Shown here piece after piece: positions 55,201-64,000 of a stretch of DNA of 64,000 nucleotides (the first letter of the stretch is position 1; each line of letters opens with the position of its first letter). The position numbers were made by a program, and so were the translations under genes. The notes below the pieces were generated by a model. The model ran no database searches and was not told the DNA's origin. It was given only the letters and a program-made list of their open reading frames with translations. Origin of the DNA: Rehmannia glutinosa (taxonomy: Eukaryota > Streptophyta > Magnoliopsida > Lamiales > Orobanchaceae); contig JABTTQ020003468.1 of the NCBI GenBank assembly GCA_016081115.2, forward strand, positions 434,001 to 498,000, written 5' to 3'.

Positions 55201-58200
55201 CATGCTAGGGGCTGACCTTGGTATGTATGCAAATATTGCAATTGATGTAGCATAATTCTGCAGTAAGAACTTACCGTTTCTCGAAGGGCAAGAAAATGGG
55301 GTTTTGGATTTGGGAATACAAATGTTTGATGCTTCCCCCAAACCAATTCCTTTCCCAATTTTTCTCCCAAAACAAAACCAAATATACTACCAAAATATAC
55401 ACATTTTTCAATACAAAACATTAAATCTCACTCTCTTCCCAAACACTCCCAATCGCTGACAAAACTTTTCCAAGAAAAGAAAATCCAAAACTAATGGCAC
55501 TATTTGGAAAAAAAATTAATTGATTAGTATGTGTGTGTGTGTGTGTACAAATTCTATTGTCTGGAAGGAAAATTAAACTTAAACTACATTGCCTTGCTGC
55601 TAAATTATGTTGCCAAAAGAACCACTTTATTAGCTAAATTATTTTGTATTGGATTATTTTGTATTGAGACGATTATACAAGTTTCTTATAGCGAAAGACG
55701 ATTATACAAGTTTCTTATAGCGAAACCTTTTTATGTGGGCAATCTGAAACCGAATCCCAAAAACTCCCGATTATTTTGTCCTATTGGATATTAAAATTCC
55801 AATATCACTCGAGTAGTGCTAAGAAATCTTTCATATACGGCAATATAACAATCCAGAAGCAGCTGATTAAAATGGTTGTCAGACACAAGACCAAATCCTG
55901 CCTAAGATTGTATCCAGTTGGACTCTAAATTTGGCTTTGACAACAAATACTGGGGCATATCTATTATTTCCACGTATAGATGGCAAGGTACATCTACTAT
56001 ATTATTATTTTATGAAGAAAGATAGGATATCTTTCACTTTTGTTTTTCAAAGTCACCGCGAGTCAGCCACCAAAATTACTGTTCTCTTCAGGGGTTTTAA
56101 GACGCACTTGAGAAAAACACCCTAAACTCCTATGGGATGTTTGGAATTATTAGATAAAAAGAAAGAAAAAAAAAACCAAGAAAAAGCATGGGCCAGTCTT
56201 CTGAATGGGCCAATGGGGTGCTTCTTGACTGTGATATGTTGGGGGAACTTAGGTCCGTCAAGTTTCAACTATGTTCATGTAATTCTGAGGCTTTGGGCTT
56301 GAAGAGAGATTGTTAAGATAAGAAGCACTATATAGACAAAAGATGGAATTAATTTGAACTAAATTAACAGAATGTTTTAGTTCTAAATCCAATGAGATCC
56401 GACATTGTTTAAAGAATTTAATAGCTTCTCCATAATTTCGTCAAAACCCTTAAAAGCCGAAATCCTGCTTTATATCTTTTAACTTATCTGTTCATCACAT
56501 AAAAAATACTTGCTTGCCAATGATGTTTGATGCTTTTCTTTTTCTGAAAAACAGAATTGCCCACAAGCAGAGGGGAGGATCTGCAGTCAAGATGCTTGAT
56601 CGAGCTTTACGGACTTAAGGTAGAATTGATTTTGGAATTGAAAAAGATATCTTTTGAAAACGAAGCATCTTTTATGCTTTTCCCTGTGCCTAAACTTAGA
56701 TTATGTTGGTTCTAATTCTTGTTTGACAATGATTTCTTGTTCTATCAGTTAGCCGAGCTCCAGAGTAAAGTGCGCTCTGAAGTGAGTTCTGAATATTGGC
56801 TCCGTCTGCACTGTGCAAATCCTGACAAGCAGCTTTTTGATTGGGGCATGATGCGATTACGTCGTCCTTTATATGGTATTGGAGATGCTTTTGCTGTGGA
56901 AACTGATGATCCATTGAAGAAGAAACGAGAGGCTGAGGTGAGGAATGTTCTTTGTGTATTTTAACAATTTTTGTGTCTCATAGTGGTTCATCTGCTAACA
57001 AATTCATATAAATGTCACCTGGAAGTTTCTACGTATGACGTCATGTCTTGAAAAGCTTATATATCTTATTGACTGTTGTATAGGATTTTGATTGAACCAA
57101 ACAGTTATTGATTTCCTTTGCTGCAGAGATTGTCAAGATTTGAGGAAGAAGAAAAGAATCGTATAGAAACTAAGAAAAGGAAATTCTTTGCTGACTTACT
57201 TAATGCTGCACGTGAACTCCAATTGCAAGTACAGGCTGCCCAGAAACGGCGGAAACAGAGAAATGATGGTGTTCAGGCACGATCTTTCCTCTCCAATTTG
57301 TCTTTTTATCTTTTCTTTTAACTAGCATTATGACATGGAAACAAGCAAATGTTATATGGAAGAAGATATCTCAAAAAAGGCAGAAAATATTTGAAGCTAA
57401 TATTGTGATATAGTTTTTTTTAATTGTCTTTTGTTTCCCGGTCTATTATGGGATTTTACTGGTATTCAGGTATTATCAAGGCTGATTTATATATTATGTG
57501 TTTTAGAAACAAGTATATTATGTGTTTTAGAAACAAGTGTTATGACTACAAATAAATATTATTTTGTTCAAATGGACATTGTCGTGATCGCTTGCCAAAT
57601 GGAACTTGCAACATCCCTTGTGTGATCGTTAGGAAAGTCTCCATTATGATTATACCATTCTGTGAACTGCTTTGCATTTGATCTGTGAGATGTTTATTCC
57701 CATACCCAATCAAAAGTAAACTTTATTCTTTTGGCTCATTATGCCCTTTTGAATATCTTATTTATGGTAAAAGCTACAATGTATTCGCTACACAGGCCTG
57801 GCATGGAAGGCTGAGGCAACGAGCTACACGAGCTGAAAAGTTGAGGTTCCAAGCCTTGAAAGCTGATGATCAAGAAGCTTACATGAAAATGGTTGAGGAG
57901 AGCAAGAATGAAAGATTGACAATGCTCCTGGGAAAAACTAATGATCTCTTAGTTCGATTGGGAGCTGCTGTTCAACGTGAAAAAGATGCTGCACATGACA
58001 GTATCGAACCGCTGCAAGGTTCAGACGCAGACTTGCCTGAGTTATCTGCTTCAAAGACTGATACACCAGCACAGTCACTTCCGGAAGAAGATGAAGAGGT
58101 TGATGATGGACCTGTTGATAAAGGGAAGACAGGTGATTTGCTAGAAGGGCAGCGGAAGTATAATTCTGTTGTACACTCGATCCAGGAGAAGGTATTATAT

Positions 58201-61200
58201 GACTATCTGACAATTTTATTTATTTATATTTATAACTAATGCCTTCTTAGTACACTTTTGTATAATCAAACCCATTTCCCAGGTTCTGGCATGGTTTCTC
58301 TATGGGATGCCTAATTGTCAAAGTTTCGCTGAAACCCTTCTGTTTTCATTATTTATTTTTTTATAAGATTTGTAGCCATCTCATCTAAATTTTCTACATA
58401 ATGGTTCTTCTTGTTAGCGCTTCGCAGATGGGGGCCCAGGTGTGTTTGTGTGTGTGTGTGTGTGTGAGTGAAGAAGATATTGTTTGGATGGAAGAGAGAA
58501 GGAAATAAAATTAATCGCACATTAAATTGTCCTGCCAAAAGGTGGGACAAGTTGTCGGGATGTTGTGTGAAACTTGGGAAAATATTCTCTCTTTCTCTAT
58601 GTTGTTATTTATGTTGTTTTTCATTCAATAACGCACATTGGAGACATGATTATGGCAGTTGTTCACCTTTCCTTTGCTCATTCTTCTTGGTAATCATGTC
58701 CTTTATATTTGCATTCATATGAACTCAAAGGAGTGGGGAGAGTTTAGAACTCTCTTCCTTTCTTTCTAAACCAAACAGGTTTGGTGAACAGGAGTTTTCC
58801 CCATTTTTGGGTTCTACTATATTATGAAAATTTCAAACCCTTGGTGATTAATTTTCTAGTTACTCGCTCCTCGTTTATAAATGTTGATCTAACCTGAAAA
58901 GTGCTGTTGTAGGTTACAGAACAACCAACTATGCTTCAGGGTGGAGAGTTAAGACCATACCAACTAGAGGGGCTTCAATGGATGCTCTCGCTATTCAATA
59001 ACAATCTAAATGGAATTTTAGCTGATGAAATGGGATTGGGGAAAACAATTCAGACCATCTCTTTGATTGCCTATCTCATGGAGAACAAGGGCGTGACTGG
59101 GCCCCACTTGATTGTGGCCCCAAAAGCTGTCCTGCCAAATTGGGTTAATGAGTTTACAACTTGGGCTCCTAGGTATACATTGAAATCTCTCTGGAACGAG
59201 TAGTTTGCGAATAAATACCTAAGCATTAATGAATTTACTTTTATGTTTCAGCATTTCTGCTGTTCTTTATGATGGGCGTCTAGATGAAAGGAAGGCCTTA
59301 AGAGAAGAGTATTCAGGAGAAGGGAAGTTCAATGTTTTGATTACCCATTATGATCTAATTATTAGAGACAAAGCATTCCTGAGGAAAATTCACTGGCACT
59401 ACCTGATTGTTGATGAAGGTCATCGACTTAAAAATTATGACTGTGTTCTTGCACGGACTCTGGTTTCAGGGTAATGTCTGTAATAACTTTGGTCATTGTT
59501 TTTCGCATCTAATGAAGTGATGCTATTATAAAGTTGCTACTTGAATACTTATCTCTTCATGTGTGTCTTGACTTTACTATTACTTCTCATGGCTATTTGG
59601 GTTTTGGAAAATTTTCAAATTTATTATGATGTACGATTATGAAGTCATTTCTTAGCATGATTTTAGCCTCACCCGTCTATTTATTATCATATGATTGAGT
59701 AGCAGCGTCAATATCAAGAGTACTTCTAGACAAAATGATTCACTAATTGATTATTGATTTTGACAGTTATCGAATTCGAAGGAGGCTTCTTTTGACTGGT
59801 ACACCTATACAGAATAGCTTACAGGAACTATGGTCCCTACTTAATTTTCTCCTTCCTAACATCTTTAACTCGGTTGAAAACTTTGAGGAGTGGTTTAATG
59901 CTCCCTTTGCCGACAAATGTGATGTCAGCTTGACAGATGAAGAACAGCTGTTAGTCATTCGCCGCTTGCACCATGTATGTCTTGGTTCTTTACGTGCCTT
60001 TCCTTGTACTTCAATACTCTAACCTTTTAAGTCCGTCATCCTTTCATCTTTTTCTTGCAATGTGTTCCCAGGTCATAAGACCATTTATATTGAGGAGGAA
60101 GAAAGATGAGGTTGAGAAGTTCCTACCTAGTAAAGTTCAGGTCATTCTTAAATGTGACATGTCTGCATGGCAGAAAGTATATTACCAGCAAGTGACCGAA
60201 ATGGGGAGGGTTGGTCTGGCCCACGGTGAGGAGTTTCTTACATTAACATCACCCCTCTTGCTTCCTCTCTTATCTAAGATGTGGCTATTATCATCATTTA
60301 CTGTTTTACTTACATTTAGGGAATATTTACAAAAAATAAAATAAAAAACTGAGGTTCGGCTAATTACAAAAAAACTCATGAGGCTTTTGAAATTACAAAA
60401 AACAAAAAACCTTGAGGTTTGATTCCGTCTTTCATTATAATTTTCCCCTTCATAAGCAAATAACATTTCAAAACCCCCCCTAAAATTTATAAAAATATTA
60501 CAACTACCCCCTTAAATTTAAGATATAATCAAACTTGAGGAGGCTTTTTGTAATTTTGAAACATCTTTGGATTTTTTTGCAATTAGCCCAAACCTGTGAG
60601 GTTTTTTTGTAATTATCCGTTACAAATCATTTATTTTCCTCGTCAGATCACAATCTCCCCCCCATCCTTATCCGATGTAGATTAACATATTGAAATATTA
60701 AGCCATTTTTATGGAATTGAAGAAATTTACATACATGCAACCCGTGATGAATATGTTGGTAGATCGTCCTATTAATCTGTCTTGGAGAGGGATAACTCAC
60801 TCTTACTTGTAAAATGGAATTGCAGGTAGTGGCCGGTCCAAAAGTCTGCAGAACCTGACAATGCAGCTCCGGAAATGTTGTAACCACCCATACCTGTTTC
60901 TTGGTGATTATTTTATGCAACGCAGTGAGGAGATGGTCAGATCATCAGGAAAATTTGAGCTTCTCGATCGCTTACTCCCGAAACTTCATAGAGCTGGGCA
61001 TAGAGTCCTCCTGTTCTCCCAAATGACTAAGCTCATGACCATACTTGGAGATTATCTGGCGTTAAAAGGTTTTCAGTTTCTTAGACTTGATGGCACTACT
61101 AATACTGGTGACAGAGGCGAATTACTTAAACAATTTAATGCCCCCGACTCACCTTACTTCATATTTCTTCTGAGCACTCGTGCCGGAGGACTTGGTCTGA

Positions 61201-63079
61201 ATTTACAAACTGCGGACACCGTGATAATTTTTGACAGTGATTGGAACCCTCAAATGGACCAGCAGGCAGAAGATCGGGCCCATCGCATTGGGCAGAAGAA
61301 GGAGGTCAGAGTTTTTGTGCTCGTCAGTGTTGGATCGATTGAAGAGGTTATCTTAGAAAGAGCCAAGCAGAAAATGGGTATTGATGCGAAGGTCATCCAA
61401 GCAGGATTGTTCAATACAACTTCCACAGGTTTGTTCATTATATTAAGTGGTTAATTTTTTGAACACTAAAATTAATATTCTTAAATTTAACATATGGGTA
61501 TATAATTATATGTATATATATTATTTTAAATTATATTATTATGATAAACTTAATACTAATAGTTTACTTATGTTACAAAATATTATTTACAATATAATAC
61601 ATAATCTTTATATTTATTATGAAAAAATAAATTTGTATCGATATATTAGTTTATGGAAAATAACCTACAATGTAATATTTAATATAAACTTTTTTTAACT
61701 TTAATAAATAGCAAATATTTTTTTCAAAAAAAGAACTGATGAATTTAATGCTATTAAATTAAATTAAAAATAATAGTAGCGACGAATAGGTCATTTAATA
61801 AAGGAATAGGAGGATACAATAATATTTTAATAGAATAAGGGGGTAAAGTGATACAAATTGAGAATATAAGGGGCTAAACTGTAAAGTGATATTCATTGAG
61901 AGTTTAGGGGGGTAAAGTAAGATTTACCCTAATTAAAATCAATTTGTGTGGAGATGTCTACTTGACTACCATGTAGTTGCTCATATCTTAGAAAGTGTTT
62001 GCAAAAACTTATGCTTTTAGAGGAAGTGATTTATTATAATGATGACGAAAAGTAGTTGAGACGACTCATAAGTTAGTAATGTTTGCAAATTGAAGGTAAA
62101 AGTTGAATAAGCTAAAAGAGTGTACTAAATAAGTTGTAAAAGTGTTTGTTTATTTGTAAAAGTTAAACTTGAAGCAAAATTAGAAATCTAAAGCACCCAA
62201 TGCTTTTAAATTCTGATTAAATTATGCAGAACGAGAAGCAGAAGTTGACATTTGAAAAAACTAAAAATTATTTTTTTTTTCAGCCAAAAGCTGACAATCA
62301 CTTTTTTTAAAGTGTTTGCTAACATCCCTCAGTCTAACGATTCTGCTATTCTTTACTTGTTTATGCTTGATTGAATACAATAATGATGCAATCATTCATT
62401 ATATACAGCCCAAGACAGGAGGGAGATGTTGGAGGAAATCATGCGTAGAGGTACAAGCGCACTTGGAACAGACGTGCCAAGTGAAAGAGAAATCAATCGT
62501 TTAGCAGCCCGATCAGATGAGGAGTTTTGGTTGTTTGAGAAAATGGACGAGGAGAGAAGGCAGAGGGAGAATTACAGATCCCGTCTAATGGAAGAACACG
62601 AGGTGCCCGATTGGGTTTATACTGTACCTGACATAAAAGCAGGCAAGGGGAAAGGATCTCTACACGACGATACTCCTGTCACCGGAAAGAGACTTAGAAA
62701 AGAAGTAATTCGAGACGACACAATTAGTGAATCCCAGTATATGAAGGCTGTCGAGAATGGAGACGACACTTCTAAACATCCTGCGAAAAGGAGAAGAGAG
62801 AATAATAATAATAATAATCCACCTGTCTCGAATATTGAAATGCCGCCTAAAAATAATGTTACTAATAATTTTGCTGGGGAGAAGAAAGTTGTAGAGTTGA
62901 AAAGTGACACTGTTTCGATTGGGAGTGAGGCGAAGAGTGAAGATACGTTTGGGTTGACGTCGCAAAAGTTTAAGTCAGAAGCTGAAAGTTCTCAGAAAAG
63001 TGGGTTAGAGGGTTTGGAAGGTGGGTTGAATGGTTTAACATGGAGTACTCATAAGAGGAGGAGGTCAAGCTTGATGTGA
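51839..63079 (+). CDS. CHR12: SNF2-family chromatin-remodelling ATPase, CHR12/CHR23 (MINU) type
   Basis: Twelve exons give an open 3,357-bp coding sequence (about 1,118 residues; Arabidopsis CHR12 and CHR23 are similar in length): 51839-52123, 54424-54580, 56555-56619, 56749-56937, 57127-57276, 57796-58191, 58913-59172, 59252-59470, 59767-59974, 60072-60225, 60826-61428, 62409-63079. The start is in GCCATGG context. An N-terminal LICALNFLSRNLPLPQHVYD segment and an NDGVQ|AWHGR charged HSA-like region precede the ATPase. Motifs are ADEMGLGKT (Walker A, Lys about 458), DEGH (about 555-558), LLLTGTPIQNSLQELWSLLN, STRAGGLGLNLQTADTVI and QAEDRAHRIGQ. A SnAC-like region follows (TDVPSEREINRLAARSDEEF). 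No bromodomain is seen. CHR12 and CHR23 are SWI/SNF-class nuclear ATPases controlling growth arrest and meristem maintenance; function here is inferred. Which paralogue it is cannot be settled by eye. Confidence 0.93.
52124..54423 (+). other. SNF2 gene intron 1 (2.3 kb)
   Basis: GTTAGT donor and GTGCAG acceptor. T-rich throughout, as in plant introns, with no inserted element that I can define. A long first intron near the start codon is often where plant genes carry intronic enhancers; nothing in the sequence proves that here. Confidence 0.6.
54581..56554 (+). other. SNF2 gene intron 2 (2.0 kb)
   Basis: GTAACT donor and AACAG acceptor. It contains a TG microsatellite at about 55,530-55,546 and a 29-bp direct tandem duplication (GACGATTATACAAGTTTCTT...) at about 55,678-55,735. 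Confidence 0.6.
57277..57795 (+). other. SNF2 gene intron 5 with GC-AG borders
   Basis: Exon 5 ends ...GATGGTGTTCAG and the next bases are GCACGA; exon 6 follows TACACAG with GCCTGGCATGGAAGG. Joining there keeps the frame and the conserved NDGVQAWHGR sequence. The only nearby GT donor (within GATGGTGTT) would delete Gly-Val-Gln and shift the frame. GC-AG introns are a known minor class; this one has a weak donor context after the GC. Confidence 0.7.
60226..60825 (+). other. SNF2 gene intron 10 with GGATAATTACAAAAA-family repeat (copy 4)
   Basis: The intron runs from GTGAGG to TTGCAG. Bases about 60,341-60,620 are a fold-back repeat: CTGAGGTTCGGCTAATTAC at the left, and AATTAGCCCAAACCTG with TTTTTTTGTAATTATCC at the right. 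It inserted within the intron and left the splice sites intact. Confidence 0.7.
61429..62408 (+). other. SNF2 gene intron 11, expanded by repeats
   Basis: This 980-bp intron separates the end of the helicase domain from the SnAC-like exon. It is very AT-rich (about 61,440-61,740) and is followed by repeated GGGGTAAAGT(G/A) motifs (61,840-61,930). A segment at about 61,990-62,325 has hAT-MITE-like borders (AAGTGTTTGCAAA at the left, inverse-like AAAGTGTTTGCTAAC at the right). TSDs were not resolved. Confidence 0.5.
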
Positions 63080-63415
63080 TATTAATTACAACTTAGGAAG
63101 ATGTAGTTTAGTTATATTTGTAATTGGAGTTATCTGATAACCCATTGGCGCTTTCTTGCAGATGTATTTTGAGCCTAAAGCAGTAATGTACTTTATTAGC
63201 AGCTCTCCGCAAGATGATAATTATTTGCAGATTGTACTTTTATTTGATTGTTTTCTCAGATGTTTAGAGCGAAGCTTAGATGGATTATGATTTTGATAAT
63301 CTTAATACAAGCTCGGTGAAACGATGAGACAAAAGGAAAGTAGAATGGGCATGTTGGCAAAATTGATGAGGAGAGTTTTTATTAATATTCATTAGTATTT
63401 ATTACCCATTTTCAG
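63080..63415 (+). other. SNF2 gene 3' flank / untranslated region
   Basis: T-rich sequence after the TGA stop, as in plant 3' ends. No canonical AATAAA is seen in the first 250 bases, though AATGTA (63,186) and similar near-signals are present. Polyadenylation cannot be placed by eye. Confidence 0.35.
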
Positions 63416-64000
63416 TAGGGGGTATCAATTTGGGTTGGTCCGTGTTAGGTAGTGCGGGTCCATGGGTTTACGTGTAAAAGCAACCAACTCGGACCCGACC
63501 TGTTGCTTTGTTTCGTGTCGAATTTTGACCCAAATTTGACCTGTTTATTTCACGGTGACCGGACCGACTGCTTAATCCGTTTAATAAAATTATTTTCATA
63601 TACATTTAATAACTTTAACTGAATAAATTTATTTTTTAAAAAAGCAATCACTATGACACATTATTAATCAATAAAAACTATCACAATTCACAACATACAA
63701 AAAGAAAATAACATAATTGCATAAATCACATGATATACTAATCATATTTTGAGAACAACAAAATAATAACATACATAATTAAGGAGATTTTATCATTTAA
63801 GTTTTAAGGATGCCATGTTTGGTGTTTTTTCTTATAATTAATTGTTTACTTAGTTTTCTTTTAAATTCACAAATGGGTTAGATGGATTAAATGAGTCATA
63901 GAAGGTTGATCCGAACCAGATCTGTTTAATTGGCAGGTTATTCGGGTTCGACCCAAATTTGATCCGGACCCATGAAGCCTGAACTCATACCCATTAATTT
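63416..64000. mobile_element. hAT-like repeat running off the window
   Basis: It starts TAGGGGGTATCAATTTGGGT, like the ends of the hAT MITE at 2479, and continues with CCCGACCTG / GGGTTCGACCC motifs in opposed orientation near 63,490-63,560 and 63,930-63,980. The right end is beyond the window, so no TSD can be checked. Confidence 0.45.

Noticed and set aside
56696..56914. Minus-strand open frame over SNF2 exon 4
   Set aside because: Antisense shadow of a conserved coding exon.
58353..58550. Minus-strand open frame with His/Thr repeats
   Set aside because: Spans a TG microsatellite inside SNF2 intron 6; no domain.

Overview
The window is nuclear DNA of a flowering plant, most likely a eudicot. 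It is AT-rich, has GT-AG introns and long repeat-filled spacers, and carries three plant-type genes or gene remnants recognisable by family: a FANTASTIC FOUR-like gene, a MINU-type SNF2 ATPase gene and plant mobile domain sequences. There is no operon structure. Most of the 64 kb is transposable-element sequence in layers, and several insertion histories can be read from target-site duplications (TSDs).

Layout. 0-8 kb is a stack of elements: a perfect inverted repeat at the left edge, a hAT MITE nested inside another hAT MITE, an ORF1-only LINE copy with a long TSD that is itself split by a CACTA-like element, and a second CACTA-like element. 8-11 kb holds a solo LTR and an intact single-exon FANTASTIC FOUR-like gene on the minus strand. 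11-23 kb has no gene I can support but many small elements (CACTA, SINE, hAT and MULE-type, each marked by its TSD). 23-26.4 kb is a decayed L1-type LINE (RT plus zinc-binding domain, minus strand). 26.7-28 kb is a possible MULE remnant. 28.8-33 kb is one complete but dead PIF/Harbinger element with two divergent genes around a tandem repeat. 33.7-39.2 kb holds exon-like pieces of an unidentified plus-strand gene, one exon tandemly duplicated. 39.7-41.5 kb holds three minus-strand exons of a small GRF-zinc-finger-like protein with a Harbinger element in an intron. 42.2-49.6 kb is a plant-mobile-domain (MAIN-like) pseudogene interrupted by a hAT MITE and by a rearranged Copia retrotransposon. 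50-51.6 kb is spacer with a MITE and a SINE.

The main host gene is at 51,839-63,079 (+): a 12-exon SNF2-family chromatin-remodelling ATPase of the CHR12/CHR23 (MINU1/MINU2) type. My exon model is open throughout and gives about 1,118 residues with all helicase motifs. One intron appears to use a GC-AG boundary, and introns 10 and 11 have absorbed repeats. Downstream, the window ends inside another hAT-like repeat.

I found no CRISPR array, rRNA gene or convincing tRNA gene. The genes do not form a pathway. The FAF-like gene (shoot growth regulation) and the SNF2 ATPase (nucleosome remodelling) are independent host genes in repeat-rich DNA. All readings are by eye; exon borders, TSDs and TIRs are exact only where coordinates are given without 'about'.
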